From Paramyrothecium sp. XJ0827 (lineage: Eukaryota; Ascomycota; Sordariomycetes; Hypocreales; Stachybotryaceae), in the NCBI GenBank assembly GCA_020881915.1, contig JAJFPB010000006.1, positions 3,348,001-3,412,000 of the forward strand: DNA of 64,000 nucleotides. The letters run 5' to 3'. The position numbers and the translations under genes were made by a program. The notes beneath the pieces were generated by a model. The model made no database searches and was not told where the DNA came from. It was given only the letters and a program-made list of their open reading frames with translations. Below are positions 1 through 10,836 of the stretch, piece after piece (position 1 is the first letter of the stretch; each line of letters begins with the position of its first letter).

Positions 1-959
1 AAGAGAAAATTTGGTAGCCTGGCTCCAGGTGCACACGAGAAGGAGAACAAGAAATTGAAATTCTAGAGGCACATCATATCCGTTTTCCAACAGCATGTAC
101 ACTATCCTTTAGCAAACATCTTGAGACACGCTTCTTGATGGTGCAAGACGGTAGAGCTAGGGATTGTGTTATAATGCTAGGTCAACGAAACGAGATAGGG
201 ATTGTTGGGCTTTGCCGCTATCCAGTCTCTGAGGTAGAGAGCAAATCCATTGATGGCGATGGAGCGATGGAGCCTAGATGAGTTCTGACCATGTTTTTGA
301 AATTAGGACTGCGGCAGCTTTCGCAGCCGGAAAACCTCCTGAGACCAATCCGGTTGGCCCTTTCGCGAGTAGATGCCTGGTGACGTGCTCTCCTCGTGTA
401 GCACAAGCGCAGTCAAGGATGAATCACAAGAAAGGCGCGATGTCCTCTTTCGGATCAAAGCTAGGGGTAAGGCTGCACCCCGCCAAGGCCATCTCATTCA
501 CATGGTCTACATGTGGCCTAGGTAGGCTTTCTGTCCTGTACAACAGGTCCGGAAAGGGAGTAGACGCAGTTCTCTGCATGTCAGCCGCACTGCCGCAGCC
601 TCAGTCGGGCGATCGATTCTATATTAGCAAACTGAAGACTACAGCCTCATTACAAAAAGCCTTTTTGAAACATGCTAGCACTGGCCGCTGTTCTTGCACA
701 CGTCTTAAGTACTTTCAAGGCTCTTTGAACCTGAGAATAGCAGCTGGCGGAGCACTAGGCGTAGACTTAGGTGCAGTGGCGTCGTGCGCCTTGTTTATCA
801 AATGGCCCCCTATTGTGTTCTTCGCAAAGTATAGAAAGTAAGAGAACCCATTAGCTGGTGACTCCCATGCGTTACCTCTTGCTTTCACTACCTCGATGTT
901 GCGATAAAAGTAAATGGCCGAAGTCTGGGTCCATGAGGAAAGACAAGAGATAATGTGTC
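1..959. other. No supported gene
   Basis: Only open frames without coding character are seen here, for example 278-841 on plus. The tail may hold the 5' leader, or an unrecognised signal-peptide exon, of the gene that follows. Confidence 0.5.
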
Positions 960-1736
960 ATGGCAACCTCAACATCCATCCAATTCCTCCGGGCGGAGCA
1001 CCAGCCAATGCCAACTTTGATGGTGAATGACGAGTTGGACTCAAACAGAGACGCTTACATCTGTGGATACGTCGATGGGCGACGCGGTAAATTGGCTTCT
1101 CTGAAATGCTTCCTAGCTGCCGCTAACATGGCGGCTAGACTTGCCATGGACGTGTCCCAATAGCGGAACGTGCGAGTACAATACACAGTACGGGGCTGTT
1201 GGCTGCTGCTACAGAGAGCCGTGCACAATCGTGTCGGTTTGCCATGACTACAACGCAGGCCAGAAAGGAGCATGTGACGCAGGCAGCGTCGGACTGGGGA
1301 CAAGTTGCTGGTAAGCAAGCACTCATCAGACGACGGTCCCCATCCCTCAAATCATTCGTGCCGCTGACTCGATGCTTAATACTGTAGCTCAGATCCGAGT
1401 TACCCATACTGCGCGACGTACCAATTCTCAGACCTCGAGGCTACCATGGTATGGTGCAGCGAAGCCTCACCAACTGCGGCTGTGACACTGCTCAATGGCC
1501 GTGTCACGGGCGCGGTGCAGACCAAGGCTACAACTACATCATCAATCCAAGGTGGGAGTACACCTCGGGGAGGAAGCACGGGAGGCTTTTCAAGTTCAGA
1601 TAGAATTGCGCTGGGCGTTGGAATTTCTTTTGGAATTATCGGGTTCGTGGCTGCGGTGGCGACAGTTTCTATGTGCCTTCAGGCGCGCCGGAGGGATCGA
1701 AACGCAAACGGTGCAGGAGGGACACCTTCGCCATGA
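960..1736 (+). CDS. Cys-rich single-pass membrane protein, three exons
   Basis: I read three exons, 960-1086, 1139-1310 and 1388-1736, giving about 215 aa. The first intron carries a CTAAC branch site. The joined product has a Cys-rich ectodomain: CGYVDG, then PWTCP, GTCEYN, GAVGCCY, a double Cys at the second junction, and YPYCATY. This is followed by a Thr/Ser/Gly linker, a hydrophobic helix (from ALGVGISFGIIGFVAAVATV) and a basic RRRDR tail. The layout matches a common, uncharacterised family of fungal plasma-membrane proteins with about ten extracellular cysteines. Phases agree at both junctions. No signal peptide is visible after the ATG at 960, so the true first exon may lie upstream. 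Function unknown; a surface sensor or wall-contact role is only inference. Confidence 0.6.
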
Positions 1737-1998
1737 AATTTCCTGTAGCAGGCATTTTGATTTCCATTTGTTTTTCCTTGGAATACTTCACACATAGACG
1801 ATGTCGACTCTACTTCATTTGTCCCTTCAAAATCTCCTTTATCAGGATGAAAACCGAGTTCCCGAAAGATTGGATCTAAGAGCATCTAAAATGAGTGGTT
1901 CTCCCTTGCATAAAACCAACTAGGCATTGTTAAGAGCACGGCTTTCAGGTCCTTGTTTGCCCATGATTCCCTTTGAATTGAGTATCCTGAAGGCCAAC

Positions 1999-2823
1999 TT
2001 AACCGAGGATCACGTCAACAAATCTATGCCCAACTGCACTGTAATTTGCCACAAGAGCCTCTCCAAAAGGTTGCAAAAAGGTATCTGGGCATATTATTAG
2101 CAAGCATTCTTTCAAAAAGCTGAAGTTTGTCTCACCGTAGGTAGTCTCTGGTTTGGACCTGCAAAGCCAAGCCAAGCCGTCTTTGACACCCGACACAAGG
2201 TCATCATTGGGAAACTCGGCAACTATGGCGGTGTAAACCTCTTTTCTCACGCCCGAGGCGGGTCCTGTAAAGTCACTCAAGATGCCTCTGCCGGTGACTC
2301 TGACTTCCGGTTCCTTGTAGTCGAAGAGGCTCTGCTGTGTGTGGAGGGCGACGGCGTCCCAAGTGAGTTGAACCTTCCGCTCACTCCACTTTTTGCCCTG
2401 ATTATGGCCTTTTATGAAGTTCACAGCGGCAATTGCACCGTCGACCTCAAAGCGCTTGTCTGCGCTGATGAAGGGCGAGCCAGGGCTCTGGTCCAGGCCA
2501 AGGTCGTGTAGCAAGGCCGAGACGGCGTGGACTTCAATGTCTACAGTCTTTTTGAGCGTGGCGTTGTCCGCGATGAGGCTTGCGCCGAAGAGCCAGGTAC
2601 GCATGACGTGCTTGTAAAGGCCATCGCTGGAGTGGCGGCGTGCCAGTTCCTGCGCGGCTCGTACAATGGGCGTGTCCACGACTGGGACGCCAGCGATAAC
2701 ACGTTGCGGATACGTTCGATATTGCAGCTCAGATTGAGATCCAAGAGCGCCTTGAACAAAAAGCTGGAATTGCACAGCCAGGAGTGGCACAGCGAGCAGC
2801 GAAGAGACTGTTGGTAAACGCAT
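1999..2823 (-). CDS. Secreted HD-domain protein (cyanamide hydratase-like)
   Basis: This single-exon gene of 274 aa starts at an ATG at 2823, with a TATAAAT-like box about 90 bp upstream near 2910. Residues 1-28 form a signal peptide (Leu/Val/Ala-rich, ending near VQGALG). The body is an HD-domain metal phosphohydrolase fold: KHVMRTW supplies the first His, LLHDLGLD the HD pair, and a later VALHTQQ a further His. Arrangement and length resemble fungal HD proteins annotated as cyanamide hydratase (DDI2-like). Those enzymes are usually intracellular, so a secretion signal is notable and the substrate may differ. The family is well supported; the reaction is not. Confidence 0.8.
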   Translation of the reverse strand: MRLPTVSSLLAVPLLAVQFQLFVQGALGSQSELQYRTYPQRVIAGVPVVDTPIVRAAQELARRHSSDGLYKHVMRTWLFGASLIADNATLKKTVDIEVHAVSALLHDLGLDQSPGSPFISADKRFEVDGAIAAVNFIKGHNQGKKWSERKVQLTWDAVALHTQQSLFDYKEPEVRVTGRGILSDFTGPASGVRKEVYTAIVAEFPNDDLVSGVKDGLAWLCRSKPETTYGETNFSFLKECLLIICPDTFLQPFGEALVANYSAVGHRFVDVILG

Positions 2824-3909
2824 ATTGACGAATGACTGGGTTGGTGTCTTGAGAGGAGCTTGCTTGTTGGGTGATATGGAATTTCGAACTGATCGATTGC
2901 CGCTGCCTCATTTATAGTTGTTTGAAGTATAGATATAGGCGAAAGATTTCGATCCAAGCATCATGTTGAATGCTAGAGAACCTACGAAGCGGTCACAGTT
3001 TCCGAGCAGCCATGGAAGTAACTGTCAACTTGCTCACGCATCAACATCACTTCCGAACTTCTCCGGATTACACTATTCTGACCCGCGATATTCGAAAATT
3101 TCCATATTCAGTAATTCGACGGCTGAGATTGAAGAGCCGGCATGTCTTCATTGTGATGCTGGGGTTAGCTTGGCTGGGCGGTGGGCAATTGCCGAGTCAT
3201 CACGGCAATAGGCCAGACTCCGCACTCAAGCGCATGTCGGAGTCGTAAGCATGAGAGAATGTGTTCATAGCAATTTAAAAGCCGGTGGGATTGATTTATA
3301 ATCCGGGCTATTGCAACGGAGTATCTACACACTGCTGTTGCACCTCGTTCAACAGATTTCGCCGATCGTATAGAAGTGCGTTCCGATCTGGGCTGCTCTG
3401 TTGTTCTCAACTTTGGGCAGACTTTGTTCAAATTGACTTGAAGAGAACGAGTCTCGCCAGGGTAAGTACCTGTGAGGATGGAATACTTGGTGAGTTTCAG
3501 GGATTCCAGTATTATTATCATTGGCTTGCACCACGGAGTCCCCCAAACGATCCGTATGGTCTCAATAAGGGGCAAAGGAAGCGAATTGATTTTGGCTAAG
3601 GTACATCTGATCCACTCCCTCACCTAATGACCCCTAAAAGTATTGTGTTCTTTACATTATCAATGATTAAGATTTGTCGTACATTAGTGTAGCAGTGACA
3701 TGCGCCTGAGTTGTGGTGTTGCGACCGAGGCTTGGTCCCAAATCAAGATCCCTGTGCATCCATCCACCCTCTGATTGGCTTGGCACCCACATGAAGCAAT
3801 GATGATATCATTGTCAGATCAGGTATGAGAATGCGAGCCCACACCACGAAATTCTGGGAAACAGCACTGAGCTCTCATAATACCACAAACGCACTCAAGC
3901 AGGAGCATC
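2824..3909. other. No supported gene
   Basis: Overlapping open frames on both strands lack coding character. The right part, with an isolated plus-strand leader just before 3910, is probably the promoter of the next gene. Confidence 0.5.
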
Positions 3910-4986
3910 ATGGCCAATAACAACGACAAGCGCATTACCGATGGAAGCGGGTCTATTCCCAAGATGAGCGTCAAGTCGGCTTCCGCCAAAGCGTCCTGGT
4001 CGTTTTCCGGCACCTTTTCCATGTCCACGTCAGCGTCCACCTCAACATCAACATCGACATCGACGTCGACCTGGTCAACGTCCAAATCGTCAAACAAATC
4101 AACACCAAGGAGAATTTCCCGGTCTTACAATGTCCCTATCGACGCCCCTCCTCCAAAATCTGCTTCTCCAAAATCTTCACAGGAACACAAGGGCCCGACT
4201 GTTGATGAACCGTTCAATTTTGTGACAAGTGACTCTGCCGACTTTACCGTTGAAGAATGTTCCGACGACGAACTCGACGAGTTGAAGTTGATCGCGATTC
4301 CCCAAACACAGCCACTTGCTACATCCCCGTTTCAGTCGGGGTATCCGCCATCTCTGCTTAACCATGGCATCTCAAAAGACACTTGGTCTTCATTTCTTGA
4401 GACAGTTTCCGCATTCTTGGAAGCGACCGTCTCGGAGCAGTCTGTCCACCACGCCATGGACATTGCGACCAAGATAGGAGAGAGGCCAAAGAGACTTGCA
4501 ACGAACGTAGCCACACGTACTGCGAGAATAGGCCAGGAAATTAGCGACAGCGCCAAGCGTGGAAATGTTCTCGGGGTAGCAGCAGGGGTGATCAAAGGAA
4601 CCATCTCGCTGCCGTTGAACCTCGTCATGAGCACAACTTCTGCCGTTCTAGGTCTCCCCCTTGCCGCCGTCACCGCGTCCAAGGAGGCCCCCACGGCTAG
4701 GCAGCGTGCAACAGCCTACGTGGCCGTGGCTAACGAGCAGTGGCTTACACCGCGAGGGCTGTTCGCCGGAATCACTGACATGAACCAACTCGGGGATCTG
4801 CTGGGGAAACCGATTTCTGGGCTACCCGTTGTGGAAGAAGTGGATGATGATGGTAAAAAAACCGAAGAGACCCAGTTCAGTGTTCTGAATGAGCATCTTG
4901 AGGATCTTGAGATCTGGGGTACTTGTTCTTCGGCAGAGATTGGGCCGGATACATTGTGGTTGGTAGTCTCACGAGTCACACAATAA
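3910..4986 (+). CDS. Conserved fungal protein of unknown function, low-complexity N-terminus
   Basis: This open frame of 358 aa starts at ATG 3910. Residues about 35-65 are a Ser/Thr repeat encoded by imperfect TCAACA/TCGACG triplet units. An acidic stretch (VEECSDDELDELKL) follows at about 115-128. From about 145 the protein becomes helical and conserved-looking: NHGISKDTWSSFLETVSAFL, then GERPKRLATNVA, a Gly/Ala/Leu-rich segment that may touch membrane (ISLPLNLVMSTTSAVLGLPL), and a TARQRATAYVAVANEQW motif. I recall similar hypothetical proteins across filamentous ascomycetes but know no assigned role. The extreme C-terminus could be altered by an unrecognised intron. No signal peptide is seen. 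Confidence 0.7.
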   Translation: MANNNDKRITDGSGSIPKMSVKSASAKASWSFSGTFSMSTSASTSTSTSTSTSTWSTSKSSNKSTPRRISRSYNVPIDAPPPKSASPKSSQEHKGPTVDEPFNFVTSDSADFTVEECSDDELDELKLIAIPQTQPLATSPFQSGYPPSLLNHGISKDTWSSFLETVSAFLEATVSEQSVHHAMDIATKIGERPKRLATNVATRTARIGQEISDSAKRGNVLGVAAGVIKGTISLPLNLVMSTTSAVLGLPLAAVTASKEAPTARQRATAYVAVANEQWLTPRGLFAGITDMNQLGDLLGKPISGLPVVEEVDDDGKKTEETQFSVLNEHLEDLEIWGTCSSAEIGPDTLWLVVSRVTQ

Positions 4987-5386
4987 CTGGATATCAACAA
5001 TGTGACCTGGTCGATTGCTTTTGGAGGACATTGGAGAAAGGAATTTTCATTGAGCCATCACATGTAAGGAGTGGGGGCCAGGGATGGTTTCGGGTTGGTT
5101 GGGGCCATTTCAGAAAAGTAGTGATGTAATGACTTGGTTAATGACGATGCTGAGCGCGCACTCGTACCGCATACTTGCTTGAATGGCATTCCACAATATA
5201 TGTACACTTTTCTCGTCGCCGATGACCCGTGCATGCATTCCCGCGTCATTGCCACGTTTTGACCACACGTAAATATAGCGCGCTCCAAGCTGCCCAAGAA
5301 ATGCACCATCTCAGCAAACCCCAATGCCTTTTCCATGTTTAGCTTGAAACTGGTACCAAGAAGGAACCAGTTAATGCTTATTTGTG
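4987..5386. other. Intergenic, nothing recognised
   Basis: About 400 bp between two plus-strand genes. It presumably holds the 3' end of the first and the promoter of the second. No motif stands out. Confidence 0.5.
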
Positions 5387-7654
5387 ATGGCATCTAACCA
5401 ACAGGAGCCCAGGCGACTTTCCGTTTTCCTAGACAACCCGTCCGGCACAGACTCTGGAGCTCTCCACACCAGCATCACGAAAGAACTTCCCACTGCCGAG
5501 CCAGCAGTCAAAACACAAGCTCTTGAAGACCAGAATGGAATCACACGCAGCAATAACGGCGTCCTGGATATTGGGTGGGACGATACCACACCGCAGCTAA
5601 GCAATCCAGCTGTAGAGGGTCTAGAGGTTGAAAGACTATGGCAACTTCTGCGGCGGTTCAATAAGGTAGCCCATTGCATTCCGTCTCAGGATCATTAGCG
5701 TTGCTAAGCATATTACAGGAAATATTCCACGTCAAAGCCATACCCGAGTCTCAAAACTGCGCGCTCGATTTCTATACTGCCGGCGATGAGGAATTCGCTC
5801 CAAATAAGCTGCGTGCGCAGTTCGAGAGACTGTACATGGGAGTGGTACGTGTGTCGCGACGCAGTCCATCGTTGCTGTTTCTGACGTTTTACAGATTCGT
5901 GGATCGTTACATGGAATGCAACATTTCTTAAGGCTCCATTCCTGGCGGGAACCTAGGCGATCAGCCTCATTCTGTGCAGTGAGTCTGCTTTCATGTCGCC
6001 AATGTCGCAGTCAGTACTAACACCTCAGGCCTACTTCACTGCATGGGCTCTTGACTTTTTGATGCCCCTACTTCTGACGACTACGATTGCTCTGATCCTA
6101 TCTCCAGAGGTTCGACGCGCAATGTTTCCACCTGTGCCTCCATCTCTAGTCAGCTATCAGACAGGTGGCTTGACAAAACCTCCAGCGGGAGTGCTTGGAT
6201 CCTTAGATACTGCTACTGGTGCCCCCGAGAATTTCAGGGGCGAGGCAGTCGAAAATGAGGCTAGCAATTTTGTCACAGGCGTAGCCGCTGTAGCGATCAA
6301 CGTTCTTACTGGCAAGGACCCGCAACATCACGAAGGCCAAACCGGTAGCACCAAGAATAGGTTCATGCCGGAGCCAACCGATTTGGCCACAAAAGTCGCT
6401 GTTGCTAAGGACAAAGCGGCTGGAAGCAATAGACCTGCTGAGGATAAGACAAAGGCGCCTATGCAAGAGATTATGCACTCCTACATGCAGCCACTGCAGC
6501 ATCTTCTTACAATTGTTTCGGATGTTTGGGAGAAACTTGGAAAGTAAGCTTTGATTTGCTGAAGCTCTAAAGAACACTTGCTGACACCGTTAGCCTGCTC
6601 AACCCAACCGCCCCATTTCCTCAATACACTCACCGAATGGGAATTGTTGGAGTGCTTGCGCCGTTGACAATCCTGTCAATATTCCTTAGTCACTACTTGG
6701 TCTACAAGGTGACGACCTTCGCAGTAGGCATCGCTCTTTTTGGAGAGCCTGCGATCAGTCGAATTCGTCAGCTGCCTCCAATGCAAGATACTCAACTCAT
6801 CAGGTATGATCCGCTGGAGACATACTACGCTAGAAGACACTAATCAATCGAGCAGTTTGATTTATGATGCCGTCCCAACAAATGCTCAGCTGGCTGCGAC
6901 GCTTATGAGACTGGGAGAGCGTCAAAATGCTCCGCTCCCGCCGCCTCCGTCAGTGGAACATGGACCATCCAAAGGTGCCATCGAAGTCAACTCGGATATT
7001 GTTGATACCATGGGCGATGACAAGCCAATGGGCGTGGAAAGAGAAGAGGTTGTACACGCAGCTGCGCCAGATGATGCAAAAATTAGAGACACTGGTGGCG
7101 GAAATGATTTGGTGACTGAAGCCGACAGCAAGGGCAAAGGCCGGAGTATATTCAAACTTTTCAAATCAGGTGCCCGAGGACTTGCAAAGACTGCCGTCAA
7201 GGCAGATCATTTACAGGCAAAGGCTGGCAAAGAATCGGCAAAAATGCGCCTTGGTGCCTCCTCCGTCAAGGATGACCCGAAGATCGCTGGTCCCGTGGAA
7301 TTTACCTGTAGACTGGATGGTGAGAGAGGCTACGTCTATTTGACGACAAATCCTCTCGGCACGGAGATGTGTTTCAGCAAAGAACGAGCGCTACAGGACG
7401 GAAGCACGACAAACGAAATCGCTCCTCCACTCTGGGTTTTACCGGTGGCCAATGTACGAGAAGTCAACAAGTACTCTGGTTATGGTACAAAGACGAAGCT
7501 ATTAGCAGGGCTGAGTTTGGAGCAACAAATCATGGATGGAATTGAAATTACAGATGCCCAGGGCAACTCGACGATATTCACGGCGATGCCTCGAAGAGAT
7601 CAATTCTTCAATCGGTTATGTACAATGGGCAAACAAAGGTGGGAGGTTCGTTAG
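5387..7654 (+). CDS. DUF3292 family membrane protein, six exons
   Basis: I read exons 5387-5665, 5719-5844, 5895-5978, 6029-6543, 6594-6803 and 6856-7654. They join in phase to 670 aa. The start is the ATG at 5387, just after an in-frame GTG. Family-like landmarks appear in order: a LLRRFNK/EIFHVK junction, a FAPNKLRAQFERLYMGV helix, a SWREPRRSASFCA block, hydrophobic segments around AWALDFLMPLLLTTTIALIL and GVLAPLTILSIFLSHYLVYK, then VPTNAQLAATLMRLGE and a C-terminal PH-like half ending near QRWEVR. This matches the fungal family DUF3292 (PF11696), membrane-associated with no known biochemical role. Five short introns all have GT/AG ends. Confidence in family and gene model is high. Confidence 0.85.
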
Positions 7655-8078
7655 GCGATGCAGAAAGAGAGTGTGCTGTGCGCAATTTCACGCATTACTG
7701 CATAGTATATACGAAACTCAAGACGAAGAACAGAATAGTCTTACACATATCCGTACCTGTAGCTGGCTGTTGTGACAGGCTTTATCTCCTCGGATGTAAC
7801 AAGTTCCAGCCCGCAATGCCAATTGCAGCTATTCCGGTTTCCCCGGTGGCTTTAACCGAAGCCTTGCGTCATGACCGCCTCGCGCTCTTCTACTATCCTC
7901 CCGATTCGTTCGACCCCTCTTCGAACGCATTAATTTGCGGGGGACGCACCAGACTACGTGAGGAGCTTACACCAACATACTTTGAGATTGATTCCATAGT
8001 TTTGTGCCAAAGGCGACAAACTTGGCAAATTGTCGTCTATTATCTAACTAACCTTCATCACTCTTTCGGCCCTTCAGG
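7655..8078. other. Intergenic, nothing recognised
   Basis: Probably the 3' end of the DUF3292 gene and the promoter of the dehydrogenase. The plus open frame 7618-8088 overlaps a coding end in another frame and is not convincing. Confidence 0.5.
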
Positions 8079-8899
8079 ATGTCTCTGAAGGACAAGGTCA
8101 TTGCCGTGACAGGCGGTGCAAGCGGCATCGGGCTGGCCACTGCGAAATTGATTGCTGAACGTGGCGGTATTGTTTGCATTGCAGATATTGACGAGAAGGC
8201 GCTTGAAGAGACCAAAGCCTACTTCGAGCAAAACAATTCCACGTTCTGGACTTCAAAAGTGGATGTCTCGAAGCGCAAGGAAGTAGACGAATGGATTGCC
8301 GCGGTGGTCGAGAAGTTTGGACGGCTCGATGGGGCAGCTAATATTGCGGGTGTAATTGGACAGCAGCATTCCATAGGGCGCGTGGGAGAGATTGAGGACG
8401 ACGAATGGGACAGGATAATTGGCGTCAACCTGACCGGGTGCATGTACTGTCTCCGAGCAGAGCTGCGGTATATCGTGGATGGGGGCTCAATCGTGAACAT
8501 GGGGTCCATCCACAGCACAAACGGTGAGCTGTTCGATGCATCGCATTGGTCTAGCATGCTAACAACTTGGCCGTAGCTATGCCCTTCCACGGCGCCTACG
8601 GTGCTAGCAAGCATGCCGTTCTCGGTCTCACCCGTGCCGCAGCCAAAGAGTACGGCCAACGCGAAATTCGCATCAACGCCGTCGCCCCTGGCGCCATCTA
8701 CACGCCCATGATGCAGCGCGCGTGGGACCAGATGGGACGCCCCGCGGATGCGCCATTCAGCGAGCCGACGGCGTTTCAACGTCAGGGAAAGGCCGAGGAG
8801 GTCGCCCAGGTGGTTGTGTTCTTGCTCGGCTCCGAGAGCTCGTTTGTAACTGGGAGTCTTTATTCTGTGGACGGAGGTTGGCTATCGAATGCAGGATAA
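8079..8899 (+). CDS. Short-chain dehydrogenase/reductase, two exons
   Basis: Exons 8079-8523 and 8577-8899 join in phase to 255 aa, the usual length of a classical SDR. The Rossmann motif TGGASGIG is at residues 11-18, ADIDE marks the end of the second strand, and NIAG lies near residue 90. The catalytic Ser is in GSIHS (S143), and YGASK gives Tyr156 and Lys160 just after the splice junction. The C-terminal VDGGW is typical. The enzyme should be a soluble NAD(P)H-dependent alcohol or ketone oxidoreductase. The substrate cannot be read from sequence, and no neighbour suggests a pathway. Confidence 0.9.
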
Positions 8900-9502
8900 T
8901 CACGCCCACAAAGAACGAAACTTCCTCCTCACGAGCTTGAGAAGAGTGTGTTACCACACGGTTAAAGAGCGGCATGAACCAGTAGGTCACAGCTTGGGCC
9001 ATAACATTTATTTCACACTCAATATTATGGCAGAAATGAATGGGCATAGGTATTACTTATCTTAAGACAGATACTATTTATCAACTCAATGTGTTCGTGG
9101 TAACTTGGATTTTCATGAGCTAACACCATGCGAATGTACGGAAATGTGATTTGCCGGGACTAATAAACACTTGTTCAATCGATCAGAGATCAGTAGGCAG
9201 TTAATCAAGAAGTTACCCAGGTCGTGGGAACGCGAGGTCGTCCACGCGATATGCTCTATCAAACTCGATGCCCTGAGCTCCGAGCCGGGAAGGTTCAATC
9301 TCTAATTTTAGACTGCTGGGTCATCATCTTGTTCGAACGGGGAAACTACTGGCCCAAGCAATATGATAATTTGTAACTCGAAGATTTGAATGTGTTTATA
9401 AATCTGACTTGCTGCGCGTTTGACCAAGTATGCCTGACTCTTAACCCATATGGGTACTATTTACCGACAGAAGAACAGAATCAGATTCTACCCCTTCAGC
9501 TC
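8900..9502. other. Intergenic, nothing recognised
   Basis: Moderately AT-rich spacer after the dehydrogenase stop; no coding character or structured repeat seen. Confidence 0.5.
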
Positions 9503-10072
9503 TCAGGATTGGAATTCCCTCTCCCACGTTGGGGATACATTCCTTCTTCCCGAAACAATAGGGGAATCATCACGGTTCAGTCCACAGGTTTCTTCCAAAA
9601 ACCGTTCCATGGGTAACATGTTATTATAGGTTGTTGCAACCTTCGTAATCACATCAGGCGACAGCTCCATGCCTAAGGACCGGAGTGCCTGACTTAAGGT
9701 TCGTGCCGTGTGTACTCGATCGACCGTGCCTGTGGGCCATACATGGGTGGTGCTTGCATCTGGTATCCCTGTGCTCCGGATGGGCTGCGGTGGAGGGACA
9801 GGCTTGTCAAAAATGGTTCCGGCCGTTCTCAGAGGCTCGATAGTCGATATTTGTTTGGTTGTCTCTCTGTTCCTCAATCATCAGTCCATGCTCCAGAAGA
9901 TGGAATGCGAGAGTTGGCAATGGAAGTTCGACAGGTGATTGTGAAGATGCCAGAAAAGATAAACAATGAACTTAGCCAGTCACAAAAGCTCTAACCTTTT
10001 TGTGCTTTCAGATGTTGGTTTCAATTTTTCACAATCTTGGTCTTGGGCTGATGTTGGAGCCGGGAGTCGCAT
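9503..10072 (-). CDS. Hypothetical small protein, two exons
   Basis: A minus-strand frame at 9503-9872 extends upstream across an intron (9995-9873, donor GTTAGA, acceptor TTGAG). It reaches a short first exon at 10072-9996 in matching phase, giving 148 aa. No domain is recognised. The product is polar, with a Pro-rich middle (KPVPPPQPIRS) and a helical segment (ARTLSQALRSLGMELSP). A TATAAATA box sits only about 20 bp before the ATG, closer than usual, so the real start or first exon may differ. The phase match supports a real gene, but the intron is long (about 120 bp) for this genome. Confidence 0.4.
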
Positions 10073-10836
10073 CACGCTTATTATTTATACCGAAAGAGGT
10101 TGATGAGGAAGATGGGGTTGCAGAATGGTTATATTGAAGCCGTGCAAAGAGATTCTTTCATATCTTGCACGAAAGAATTGATAAGACTGGCAGACAGCGT
10201 AAAAGCGGGAAACACGACATCTTATTTTATTGCAAAATCCTGCGCTGCATCTATGCCACGAGCCCACCTCCTCCGATCGAAAATAGAGCCATCGCGCGTT
10301 GCGTTTTGGCGCTGATGCAGCGGCAAAGTGCAGATCAAGCAGACGTTACAAACGGCGCTGATGCCCCGCTGCCTGGGCTAAGGGGGTCATTGATTTGCAG
10401 ACTATACTTGCAAATTGCACTTTGGTGTGCCTGAAAATGCAGCCCCAAGCTGCAAAATGTAGTTTGGGTGGTGGGGGATCTGGCTCTCCCACGACGCGTT
10501 CAGTCCCTACTTTTTGGTAGAGGAAATTTGCATCCTGCATATGCTGAAAACGCCACAAGGTGACATCGCCTTGCCCATCCAATCAAACCAAGCCTGACAT
10601 CCCGTCTGCTCATGCATTAATCTCACTTTGTTGTCCACTTATGATGTGGCAGAAGGCTTCTCCTCGTGCTCTAAATCACTGATCCCCAGCGATCCTAGTT
10701 TCTTGTGCTTCTTTGCACGATTAGGGCTCTCATCAGTCTCAAACAGCAAGGAGGAAGGACCCAGGATCAACGCACATACTTGCGAACATCTGCTTCCTCT
10801 CTACATTGTCAATCACTGGTAAAGCATACCAGCATC
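10073..10836. other. Intergenic between divergent genes
   Basis: Shared upstream region of the small minus gene and the ankyrin gene. No other gene is supported. Confidence 0.45.

Noticed and set aside
278..841. 187-codon open frame on plus
   Set aside because: Amino-acid use looks random, no domain, no splice context, and the opposite strand is also open.
7618..8088. 156-codon open frame on plus between two genes
   Set aside because: Its start overlaps the DUF3292 coding end in another frame and its end overlaps the dehydrogenase start; composition is not protein-like.
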